In this document: piece by piece, positions 8,122-14,890 of the stretch | Position numbering within the stretch: the stretch's first letter is position 1 | Layout: each line of letters begins with the position of its first letter | Origin: an uncultured Collinsella sp. | GTDB taxonomy: Bacteria; Actinomycetota; Coriobacteriia; Coriobacteriales; Coriobacteriaceae | NCBI GenBank assembly: GCA_900545075.1 | Contig: UQXT01000025.1 | Coordinates: 1-24,115, forward strand | Reading direction: 5' to 3' | Length of the DNA stretch: 24,115 nt | Translations under genes and position numbers: made by a program | Notes under the pieces: model-generated | Seen by the model: only the letters and a program-made list of their open reading frames with translations | Databases searched by the model: none | Told to the model about the DNA's origin: nothing

Positions 8122-8485
8122 TGGTGGAGGCGCGGAGAATCGAACTCCGGTCCACGAAAGCCCCCTGATTGGCATCTCCAAGCTCAGTCGCTGGTTTTGT
8201 CTCGGACGCTTTGCGCGCAGCGACACGCTCGCAGCATCCCAACCGGTTCGGTCTTAACCCGCGCCATACCGATTACGTGCGCGGGAGCATTCCCCTAAAA
8301 TGACGTCGCGCCGGTGTCGGGGAAATCACCGGGTTGACGCGCCGCTATAAACTAAGCAGCGAGAGCCATAGGCTCAAAAGAAGAGTTGTTGTCAATTCAA
8401 TTTGACGGTACCCCTGTTTAACGAGGCGAGGAGACCTCGGCTTGCTTCCTCTCTCAGAGCTATCGTGTCGAAACCAGTCGCCCCC
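8122..8485 (-). ncRNA. ssrA: tmRNA (transfer-messenger RNA)
   Basis: This RNA of about 364 nt rescues stalled ribosomes with SmpB and tags nascent peptides for proteolysis. The 5' end GGGGGCGACTGGTTTCGAC and the 3' end TTCGATTCTCCGCGCCTCCACCA-type T-arm and acceptor are diagnostic. The acceptor stem GGGGGCG pairs with CGCCTCC, and CCA is encoded at 8122-8124. The tag frame lies at 8352-8393 and reads DNNSSFEPMALAA followed by TAG; the C-terminal ALAA is the protease recognition signal. The exact resume codon is uncertain; GAC at 8391-8393 is the first codon after an in-frame TGA and an ATT. No strong promoter was found upstream. Confidence 0.95.
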
Positions 8486-8680
8486 GAATGTCGGGAAAGT
8501 CTGGATGGCATTGGGCACGAGCGCCCAACACCCGTCGACTTTTCAAGGAACATGCAGGGCGAGCCCCGCTTGTGGAGTGTTATCTTACCACGTTCTGAAA
8601 GCGGACAGCTGTTCTATGCACGAGCTGTGAAGACCCCAATGTGCGCCGCACTTCGCACTTTTGCTACCGATCGCGTCACG

Positions 8681-8686
8681 TATATT
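8681..8686 (+). promoter_or_regulatory. Possible -10 box for the gene at 8723
   Basis: TATATT lies about 37 bp before the ATG. The -35 region (TTTTGC, 16 bp upstream) is poor, so this is only a candidate. Confidence 0.3.
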
Positions 8687-8722
8687 TTCGCCAAGCAAAA
8701 TTGACCCGTCGAAAGGACCGTT

Positions 8723-9157
8723 ATGGATACCAAGCAGCAACTTGTCAATGCCCTCGCAGGCCTGGGCTCAACCATTACCGAAGCTATGGATGTCATCGAA
8801 GGCTTTGTCCCCTGCGGACATCCCGCCCTCACGGTTTCGAACGCCCTTGTTGCGCTGGACGCTGACGATGATGCAGCTCTCGCCCAGCAGCTTGAGACCG
8901 TCGAGGGCTTTATCGACCACGTGAGCGAAAACCGCGGCGTGACCGCCTACCACGGCGTCGAGGTCGAGCTCGCGGGTCCCAAAGCCGATCTACTCGCATC
9001 ACTCCGCGAGGTAGGCGCCCTTATGCAGACCGCAGGCGTCAAGAACACCCAGGTCAACGAGTGGGTCTACCGCAGTCTGGCAGCACTAAACGACTCCGAC
9101 GATAAGGCTGTCGAAAAGCTCGTCGAAGCTCCTGTCATCAAGGCAGCACTTTTGTAA
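8723..9157 (+). CDS. Conserved-looking protein of unknown function, 144 residues
   Basis: I do not recognise this family. The start is supported by GAAAGGA 6 bp upstream of the ATG. The protein is acidic, helical and without signal peptide or membrane segment. Residues 1-30 (NALAGLGSTITEAMDVIEGFVPCGHP) and the C-terminal half (EVGALMQTAGVKNTQVNEWVYRSLAAL) look like helical bundles; one CGHP is the only Cys/His pair. It is the only clear intact plus-strand gene in the window and stands divergently from tmRNA and convergently to the toxin gene at 9218. Codon use matches neighbours, so a real gene is likely. Confidence 0.75.
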   Translation: MDTKQQLVNALAGLGSTITEAMDVIEGFVPCGHPALTVSNALVALDADDDAALAQQLETVEGFIDHVSENRGVTAYHGVEVELAGPKADLLASLREVGALMQTAGVKNTQVNEWVYRSLAALNDSDDKAVEKLVEAPVIKAALL

Positions 9158-9165
9158 TTAAAGGA

Positions 9166-9205
9166 TGCGTGGCCTTCCGAGCGCCGACGTTCCGAAGGCC
9201 ACGCA
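9166..9205. terminator. Hairpin between convergent genes, likely bidirectional terminator
   Basis: TGCGTGGCCTTC at 9166-9177 pairs perfectly with GAAGGCCACGCA at 9194-9205. It begins 8 bp after the stop of the plus-strand gene and lies just after the toxin stop. Only a weak T-rich stretch (TCCTTTAATTA) follows in the minus direction. Confidence 0.65.
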
Positions 9206-9217
9206 GACAGCCAGGCG

Positions 9218-9733
9218 CTATCGGGACACCCGCCCACCACGTTCGGCCAGAGCAAGAATCGGCATCATTTGGCGCGGGGTCTTTGCTGCAAGATCGGCAT
9301 GTTCGAGCAGCTTGCGATCGTTGGTCACCAAGTAATCGACCTGCGCGCGCTTGCACGCGGCGAGCACCAAGTTGTCCTCGTAATCGCGATGGAGCGCTAA
9401 GTATTTGTCGGCCAGCCAAAGGTCCGACGCATCTGCGCCCACGGCCGTGGCGTTTTCGGTCATGTTCCGAACAAACGCCAACGCCGCATCGCCAATTGCA
9501 CGGGCAGATGCCTCGTCGAGCGCTCCCCCACTGGCAAGAACGCTACGCTTCAGCTCGTGTTGGACAACGTACAGCACGTCCTTAGCGATATGAACCGGAA
9601 AGAACAGCAACGCCCCCGTCTCCGTCGCCTGCCCAATAAACGCACGCGCGGCAAGCGACTCGGCATGGTCGACGCAAAACGAATCGACCCATACGTTGGC
9701 GTCCACCATTATTTTGAGGGGAGCCCCGCTCAC
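9218..9733 (-). CDS. PIN-domain toxin (predicted ribonuclease)
   Basis: This 171-residue protein has the PIN nuclease acidic residues: Asp11 in MVDANVWVD, Glu60 in QHELKR, Asp120 in DYEDNLVLAAC and Asp139 in VTNDRKLL. PIN toxins cleave RNA with a bound metal ion. The GTG at 9733 is chosen because it overlaps the antitoxin stop by 4 bp (GTGA) and AAAGGGG lies upstream. The internal ATG at 9709 (MVDAN) is the alternative. The frame stays open further upstream inside the antitoxin gene, but that part is a shadow. Together with the upstream gene it forms a type II toxin-antitoxin pair. Confidence 0.85.
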   Translation of the reverse strand: MSGAPLKIMVDANVWVDSFCVDHAESLAARAFIGQATETGALLFFPVHIAKDVLYVVQHELKRSVLASGGALDEASARAIGDAALAFVRNMTENATAVGADASDLWLADKYLALHRDYEDNLVLAACKRAQVDYLVTNDRKLLEHADLAAKTPRQMMPILALAERGGRVSR

Positions 9734-10083
9734 AGGATCATCCCCTTTTGGCGATAGCGCTCGTCCATGGCTTCGGAATAGATTGTGTCCCAATCGCGAT
9801 CGTCGGATACAGGCGACGCAGCGATGCCCATATCTGCATAAAGCCGGTCTGCCGCTGCCCACGACACGGCAAACGGAGTATCGGGCGCGACGGCCTGCTG
9901 CCGGTCGTCGACGGCCGCAAGCACTTCCTCGCACTGCCCGCCACCCTGCGCGACCTTGGCCACCACCTTTTTGATGAGCTCGGGCAGCGACCCGCCCGAA
10001 AGCCGCAGCGCCTCCTCGGCGTGCTCTTTAACCGAGCGATCTACGCGAACATTCACCTGTGCCATGCTGCCAACGGTAGCCAT
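9730..10083 (-). CDS. RelB/DinJ-like antitoxin
   Basis: This protein has 117 residues. The segment MAQVNVRVDRSVKEHAEEALRLSGGSLPELIKKVVAKVA at the N-terminus has the pattern of the RelB/DinJ ribbon-helix-helix domain: a short strand with alternating charged residues, then two helices. The C-terminal half should wrap and neutralise the toxin. The ATG at 10083 is preferred over an upstream ATG at 10128 because AAGGTGAGG lies just before it. Such proteins bind their own promoter as dimers. Pairing with a PIN toxin rather than a RelE-type toxin is less usual. Confidence 0.8.
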   Translation of the reverse strand: MATVGSMAQVNVRVDRSVKEHAEEALRLSGGSLPELIKKVVAKVAQGGGQCEEVLAAVDDRQQAVAPDTPFAVSWAAADRLYADMGIAASPVSDDRDWDTIYSEAMDERYRQKGMIL

Positions 10084-10150
10084 CTCAACCTCACCTTCAG
10101 CATTTACTAGCATTGCTAGCACGAGCATATATCCGAGCTAACATCTCGTC

Positions 10151-10203
10151 AAACAAAAGAAGGCCTGCACCCTGGCGGCTGCGGTGCCGCCCGAATGCAG
10201 GCC
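10151..10203 (-). terminator. Intrinsic terminator of the P-type ATPase operon
   Basis: TGCAGGCC and GGCCTGCA (10196-10203 with 10162-10169) form the base of a stem, with an inner GGCGGC/GCCGCC helix. The minus strand continues with TTCTTTTGTTTG. It begins about 20 bp after the ATPase stop. Confidence 0.88.
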
Positions 10204-10222
10204 ATATACTCAATTGAAAACG

Positions 10223-12298
10223 CTAGCGCAGGTAAGCCTTTGCGTTGCCCAGGCTGTAGGCGATCGTTGAGCCGTTGTGCAGCAGAGACGACGCCTGCGG
10301 AGTGATCATGCCGGTAATACCCAATGCCAACAGCGCCGAGTTGGTGAGCATCACCTTGGAATACGAACTCGACAGACGGTCGATAAGCCCCTGACTCATG
10401 CGGCGCAGGCGCACGATTGCGGCCAGATCTGTATCGGTCAGGATGATATCGGCGACCTCCTTGGCGATGTCGCTTCCGCCACCCATCGCCAGGCCCACGT
10501 CGGCCAAACCGAGCGCCGGCGAATCGTTGACGCCGTCGCCCACCATGGCAACGTGGCGCCCCTCGCCCTTAATGCGCTCAACATACGCGTACTTGTCCTC
10601 GGGCAGCAGCTCGGCCTTAAACTCGTCGACACCTGCCTCGCGAGCAATGCGCTCGGCCGTGCGCTCCGAATCGCCCGTGAGCATAACGACATGCTTGAGG
10701 CCCAGCGCATGCAGGTCAGCGATGGCCTCACGGACCCCGGCCTTGAGCGGGTCCTCGATACCGAGCACGCCCACAACGGTGCCGTCGACCGCCAGATACA
10801 GCGGCGACAGGCCCTGCATCTGGGACTCGATTTGCTCCTTGATGTCGGACTCGAGCCGCGCATCCTCATCCTCAAATACAAAGTGCGTGGATCCGATGAT
10901 GGCGCGACGCCCTTCAATGGACGAAGCGATGCCGTGCGCCACGATGTACTCGACGGCGGCATGTCGCTCGCGGTGCTCGAGCCCGCGCTCGCGGGCGGCG
11001 TTGACCACGGCACGCGCCACCGGATGAGGGAAATGCTCCTCCAAGCAAGCGGAAAGGCGCAGGATCTCGTCCTCGCTCCAGCCGTCGGTCGTCAGCACGC
11101 AAGCCAGGCGCGGCTGCGCCTCGGTCAACGTGCCGGTCTTATCAAACACAATGGTGTCGGCCTTGGCAAACGACTCAAAGTACTTCGCGCCCTTGACCAT
11201 GACGCCCATCTTGGCAGCATCGCTCATGGCAGTCATGACGGCAACGGAACCCGTGAGCTTGAGTGCGCACGAGTAGTCGACCATCAGCGCCGCTGAGGTC
11301 TTGATGAGGCTGCGGGTGGTAAGCGCGACCAGGCCCGCGAGCAGGAAGTTCCACGGGACGATCTTGTTGGCGAGGTCTTCCATGTGCGACTGGCCCTCGG
11401 ACTTGAGCGAGTCGGCCGTCTGCACGAGCGAGACGATTGATCGCAGTTTGGTTTGCGCCGTATTGGCGCGCACACGCACCAAGATGCTGCCGTCTTCCAC
11501 GACGGTACCGGCGAACACGTCGTCGCCCACGCTGCGCTCGACGGCCAGCGGCTCGCCGGTCAGGGTCGCCTGGTTGACCATGGCGCTCCCCTGCTCGACA
11601 ACACCGTCGATGCAGATAGACATGCCGGTGCGCACGGCGACCAAATCGCCGGGTTCGAGCTCGGTGGCGGCAACGCTTACCTCGGTGTCGCCGACGACCT
11701 TTTGCGCCTTGTCGGGCACATCGAGCAGCGAGTTGATGAGCTCGTTTTCGCTCATGGCGCGGGTGTAGTCCTCGAGCAGCTCGCCCACGTTGAGCAGGAA
11801 CATCGTCTGGCCCGCGGTGTCGACATCACGCTTGACGAACGAAATGCCGATGGCCGAAGCGTCGAGCACGGGAACGGTCAGGCGCGGCTGCGCCAGCTCA
11901 TGAAGGGCAGCGCGCAAAAATGCCATGTAACCGGCCACGACAAACACCGCACGAAGCGGCGTCGGTAAGAACCAGCGGCGCGCGTAGTGGGCGCCGATAA
12001 GTGTGGCAAGATCCATGACGAGCTTGTGCTTACGTGGCTCGAGTTGCATCACGTAGCCCGACTTGGCATCGGCGATAGCTTGAGCATCGAGCGCGTCCAG
12101 GGCATCGAGCACGGCCGCGCGACGCTGCTCGTCATATTCGAGCGCCATCTGGCCAATACGACCGTAAACGCGCACCTTGTGCACGCCGTCGATATCGCCG
12201 CTGAGCTTAAGAAGTGCATCGAGATCGCTCTCTGGCACAGGACCCGCCAATTGAAGACGGGTCCTGCCGGGGATTTCGCTAATAATCGAGAATCTCAT
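10223..12298 (-). CDS. Heavy-metal-type P1B ATPase without a CPC motif
   Basis: This 691-residue membrane pump has the P-type ATPase set: TGE at 247-249 (dephosphorylation), DKTGT with phosphorylated Asp386, HP at 424-425 of the P1B nucleotide domain, TGDSERTA near 541 and GDGVND at 587-592. The N-terminal 80 residues resemble a degenerate HMA fold without a CxxC. The usual metal site CPC in transmembrane segment 6 is replaced by DYSCALKL (341-348), so the transported ion cannot be read from the sequence; Mn, Zn or Fe are possible. It lies 18 bp after a short membrane-anchored protein and shares its promoter. The ribosome binding site is weak, which suggests translational coupling. Confidence 0.88.
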   Translation of the reverse strand: MRFSIISEIPGRTRLQLAGPVPESDLDALLKLSGDIDGVHKVRVYGRIGQMALEYDEQRRAAVLDALDALDAQAIADAKSGYVMQLEPRKHKLVMDLATLIGAHYARRWFLPTPLRAVFVVAGYMAFLRAALHELAQPRLTVPVLDASAIGISFVKRDVDTAGQTMFLLNVGELLEDYTRAMSENELINSLLDVPDKAQKVVGDTEVSVAATELEPGDLVAVRTGMSICIDGVVEQGSAMVNQATLTGEPLAVERSVGDDVFAGTVVEDGSILVRVRANTAQTKLRSIVSLVQTADSLKSEGQSHMEDLANKIVPWNFLLAGLVALTTRSLIKTSAALMVDYSCALKLTGSVAVMTAMSDAAKMGVMVKGAKYFESFAKADTIVFDKTGTLTEAQPRLACVLTTDGWSEDEILRLSACLEEHFPHPVARAVVNAARERGLEHRERHAAVEYIVAHGIASSIEGRRAIIGSTHFVFEDEDARLESDIKEQIESQMQGLSPLYLAVDGTVVGVLGIEDPLKAGVREAIADLHALGLKHVVMLTGDSERTAERIAREAGVDEFKAELLPEDKYAYVERIKGEGRHVAMVGDGVNDSPALGLADVGLAMGGGSDIAKEVADIILTDTDLAAIVRLRRMSQGLIDRLSSSYSKVMLTNSALLALGITGMITPQASSLLHNGSTIAYSLGNAKAYLR

Positions 12299-12316
12299 AG
12301 TTTGTGCCTGGGAGCG

Positions 12317-12562
12317 TTACTCAGCTGCCTCGTCAGCAGCGGCCTCGCTCTGGGTGATGTAAGCAGCCTCGGCAACCATGTCATCGACATTGGCCTTGGC
12401 CTGCTCGACCATGTCCTGGTAGCAGTTCTTGACGCGCATGCCGCACGCAATGCCCTGCACGCAGGCATTCTTTACCGGAGCGCTGGTGAGCAGCTTGATG
12501 CCGGCCGTACCAAGCAGAAAACCGCCACCGACAAGCAGGGTGTTAAACGTCGACTTCTTCAT
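12317..12562 (-). CDS. Short membrane-anchored protein, DUF6110-like
   Basis: This 81-residue protein has an N-terminal hydrophobic stretch (NTLLVGGGFLLGTAGIKLL, about 7-25), three cysteines in the next part (VKNACVQGIACGMRVKNCY) and a helical acidic tail. I believe it belongs to the DUF6110 group, but this is recalled and not checked. The ATG at 12562 is chosen because GGGAGAA precedes it; an in-frame ATG at 12622 lacks such a site. It is the first gene of an operon with the P-type ATPase, so it may handle metal delivery or regulate the pump (inference). Confidence 0.75.
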   Translation of the reverse strand: MKKSTFNTLLVGGGFLLGTAGIKLLTSAPVKNACVQGIACGMRVKNCYQDMVEQAKANVDDMVAEAAYITQSEAAADEAAE

Positions 12563-12646
12563 GTTGCTTCTCCCTTTTGCCGCATTGGACGCGGCACGGT
12601 GCCTCAGCACCCGAGTAAACAAGTTTGCTCGAGCACACTTTTGGAA

Positions 12647-12670
12647 AATAGTTTAGTTTATCTAACTATT
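12647..12670. promoter_or_regulatory. Operator-like dyad over the ATPase promoter
   Basis: AATAGTT and AACTATT form a perfect 7-bp inverted repeat separated by 10 bp, covering the -10 box and part of the spacer. A metal-sensing repressor of the DtxR/MntR or Fur kind would fit the position and the AT-rich sequence, but its identity is not shown. Confidence 0.45.
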
Positions 12671-12678
12671 AAGGTCAA
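12650..12678 (-). promoter_or_regulatory. Promoter of the DUF6110-like/P-type ATPase operon
   Basis: TTGACC (12673-12678), a 17-bp spacer and TAAACT (12650-12655) on the minus strand. The leader to the ATG at 12562 is about 80 nt. Confidence 0.6.
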
Positions 12679-12800
12679 CAAAGGTTAACTTTTTGGAAAT
12701 CTTGGGTCGCGGAACAATCGGCTTCTGGCGATCCGCCCGCCGCGATGCACATCTCCGACATCCAAGAAAGGCTCTCCCCCGGCCCAACGAATCGAGGTCT

Positions 12801-12966
12801 AATACTTTTCCGCGAAATGAACGAGCAAAATTGGACCCCCGAAGCATCCGCATTTTTTCGCAGCAAAACCGCAGGAAACACTCGACAAAACCGCAGGAAA
12901 CCGAGCCAGAAAAGTGTTGATGTTTCAGGGGTCCAAAATAGGTCGTTCACTTCGCGGAAAAGTATT
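12801..12966. repeat. MITE-like element of 166 bp with long imperfect terminal inverted repeats
   Basis: The left arm 12801-12840 starts AATACTTTTCCGCGAA and ends TTGGACCCC. The right arm 12927-12966 is its reverse complement with about six mismatches. The centre has two identical 16-bp direct repeats CAAAACCGCAGGAAAC at 12864-12879 and 12886-12901. No transposase frame is present and I see no clear target-site duplication. Confidence 0.7.
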
Positions 12967-12987
12967 CACCTTCGTTTTCAACATCCA

Positions 12988-13019
12988 CAAAAAATGAGGG
13001 CGCCAACGGCGCCCTCATT
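12988..13019 (-). terminator. Intrinsic terminator downstream of gatB
   Basis: AATGAGGGCGCC (12993-13004) pairs perfectly with GGCGCCCTCATT (13008-13019). A run of A at 12988-12994 gives the T-tract on the minus strand. Confidence 0.88.
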
Positions 13020-13068
13020 CACCAAATTCCATCCAGCCCCGCCTGACCCGAACGGCCGAGTCGTCACA

Positions 13069-13209
13069 GAACCCGGGAGCCCCGGCAGGGCGGGTGCTTG
13101 CTCAAAATGAGTTCCGCACGCAAAGAAGGCCACTTAATGTGGCCTTCGTCTTGCGCAGGACTGTTCGAAATTTTGAGGAAGCACCCGCCCTGCCGGGGCT
13201 CCCGGGTTC
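13069..13209. repeat. 141-bp near-perfect hairpin just past the gatB stop
   Basis: The arms 13069-13108 and 13170-13209 are 40 bp each and differ at one position; their outer ends read GAACCCGGGAGCCCC. Inside lies a second helix, GAAGGCCAC with GTGGCCTTC (13125-13133 and 13139-13147), around TTAAT. The left base is GC-rich. It begins 4 bp after the gatB stop on the minus strand. Confidence 0.85.
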
Positions 13210-13213
13210 CCGT

Positions 13214-14890
13214 TTACGAGAGCGACGTTCTCAGCAACTCGTTGAAGAGCTTCGGGTTGCCCTTGCCGCGGCTCGCCTTCATGCACTGGCCCACCAAAAA
13301 GCCGACGACCTTCTGGTTACCGTCGCGGTACTGCTGCGCCTGATCGGCACAGTTAGCCAGCACCTCGTCCACGATCGGCTGCAGCGCACCGGCATCGCTC
13401 ACCTGACGCATACCACGCTCGTCGACGATCTTGTTGGGGTCGTCGCCGGTCTGGGCCATGGCCTCAAAGACCTCGTGTGCCTGGTTGGAGCTGATGGCAT
13501 CGGTCGCCAGCAGCTTGGCCAGCGCTGCCACCTGAGCCGGCGCGATGCCGGACTCGGCCAGCGAGACGCCCGCGTCCTTAAGGTAGGCGATCATCTCGTT
13601 CACCAGCAAGTTTGCAACCGTCTGGGCCTCCTTGCCAGCCATACCGGCAGCGGCGGCCTCAAAGAACTCGGCAAACTCCGGGTCGCCGGCAATCTGCTCG
13701 GCGTCAGCCGCCTTAATACCAAAGTCGGCCTCAAAACGGACGCGCTTGGCATCGGGCAGCTCGGGAATTTCGCCACGGCAGCGGTCGATGAACTCGTCGT
13801 CCAGATCGAACGGCGCCAGATCGGGATCGGGGAACAGACGATAGTCGTCTGCCGTTTCCTTCACACGCATAACAACGGTGCGCTTGCGACTGGGCTCCCA
13901 GTGGCGGGTCTCCTGGTAGATAATGCCGCCCTCCTCGAGCACCTCGGCCTGACGGCAGATCTCGTAGGCAAGGCCATCATGCAGGCTCTTAAACGAGTTG
14001 AGGTTCTTGAGCTCGGTCTTGGTGCCCAGCTTGGTCTCGCCGCGGCGGCGCAGCGACACGTTGCCGTCGCAGCGCATGGAACCCTTCTCCATGGAGCAGT
14101 CCGAAATGCCCAGCGTCACAAAGATGCGACGGAGCTTTTCCATAAACAGACGCGCTTCCTCGGGCGTGCGCAGATCGGGCTCGGTGACGAGCTCAATCAG
14201 CGGCGTGCCGCAGCGGTTGTAGTCGACGAGCGACTCGGCCGCGGCGGTAATGCGGCCCTCGGCACCGCCCACGTGCACCATCTTGGCAGCATCCTCCTCC
14301 ATGTGGATGCGCAGGATGCGGATGGGCACCGTGTAGGAACCGTCCTCGCGGCGCTCGGGCATCTGCAGGTTGGACGCATCATAGCTGGCCAGATGACCGG
14401 CACGCTGATTGCCCTCGCGCATGGTCGACGTCATGGACGTGGACAGGCCCTCGGCGTTGGCCGAGGCGCTCGCCAGGCTCTGGGCCTCGGCCTCGCCAAA
14501 CGCGCACTCGGGGCGCTCGGCGGCACCGCGACCGGTCACGTCCAGGTCCAGGTGACCGTACATGGCAAAGGCGACCGGGCCCTGCGTGGTCTGGAAGTTC
14601 TTGGCCATGTCGGGATAGAAGTAGTGCTTGCGATAGAACATCGAGTGGCGCTGGATCTCGCAGTTGGTGGCAAGACCGGCCTTGACGATGCTCTCGATGG
14701 CGCGCTTGTTGGGCACCGGCAGGGCGCCGGGCAGGCCCAGGCACACCGGGCACACGTTGGCGTTGGGCTCGTCATCGTGGCTAAGCTTGCAATTGCAGAA
14801 CATCTTGGTATCGAGTGCGGTGAGCTCGGTATGGATCTCCAGGCCGATCACGGCCTCCCAATCCTGCAGGACCTCGGAAAGCTCCTTCAT
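13214..14890 (-). CDS. gatB: Asp-tRNA(Asn)/Glu-tRNA(Gln) amidotransferase subunit B
   Basis: This 558-residue kinase subunit phosphorylates Glu-tRNA(Gln) or Asp-tRNA(Asn) and receives ammonia from GatA. The opening WEAVIGLEIHTEL is diagnostic. Cys32 and Cys34 (FCNCKLS) with Cys47 and Cys50 (CPVC) form the zinc site, and YRKHYFYPDMAKNFQ and RIHMEEDAAK are core motifs. The C-terminal tail domain (VGFLVGQCMKASRGKGNP) binds tRNA. The protein is longer than the usual 480 or so residues because of an insertion at about 120-186. The start overlaps the gatA stop as TAATG. Confidence 0.96.
   Translation of the reverse strand: MKELSEVLQDWEAVIGLEIHTELTALDTKMFCNCKLSHDDEPNANVCPVCLGLPGALPVPNKRAIESIVKAGLATNCEIQRHSMFYRKHYFYPDMAKNFQTTQGPVAFAMYGHLDLDVTGRGAAERPECAFGEAEAQSLASASANAEGLSTSMTSTMREGNQRAGHLASYDASNLQMPERREDGSYTVPIRILRIHMEEDAAKMVHVGGAEGRITAAAESLVDYNRCGTPLIELVTEPDLRTPEEARLFMEKLRRIFVTLGISDCSMEKGSMRCDGNVSLRRRGETKLGTKTELKNLNSFKSLHDGLAYEICRQAEVLEEGGIIYQETRHWEPSRKRTVVMRVKETADDYRLFPDPDLAPFDLDDEFIDRCRGEIPELPDAKRVRFEADFGIKAADAEQIAGDPEFAEFFEAAAAGMAGKEAQTVANLLVNEMIAYLKDAGVSLAESGIAPAQVAALAKLLATDAISSNQAHEVFEAMAQTGDDPNKIVDERGMRQVSDAGALQPIVDEVLANCADQAQQYRDGNQKVVGFLVGQCMKASRGKGNPKLFNELLRTSLS

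Larger units (their letters stand above)
12563..13213. other. Repeat-rich intergenic region
   Basis: This 651-bp gap between the ATPase operon and gatB holds the promoter and operator-like dyad at 12647-12678, the MITE-like element at 12801-12966, the terminator at 12988-13019 and the giant hairpin at 13069-13209. Short open frames on both strands fall inside the inverted repeats and read similar peptides in both directions, so they are not taken as genes. The stretch 12690-12800 shows nothing clear. Confidence 0.75.

Noticed and set aside
7679..8257. Long overlapping frames on both strands across the 62-bp repeats
   Set aside because: The repeat period is not a multiple of three, no ribosome binding sites are seen, and one frame runs into tmRNA.
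12675..13110. Frames on both strands giving similar peptides around the MITE-like element
   Set aside because: Similarity of the two strands is due to the inverted repeat; starts lack ribosome binding sites.
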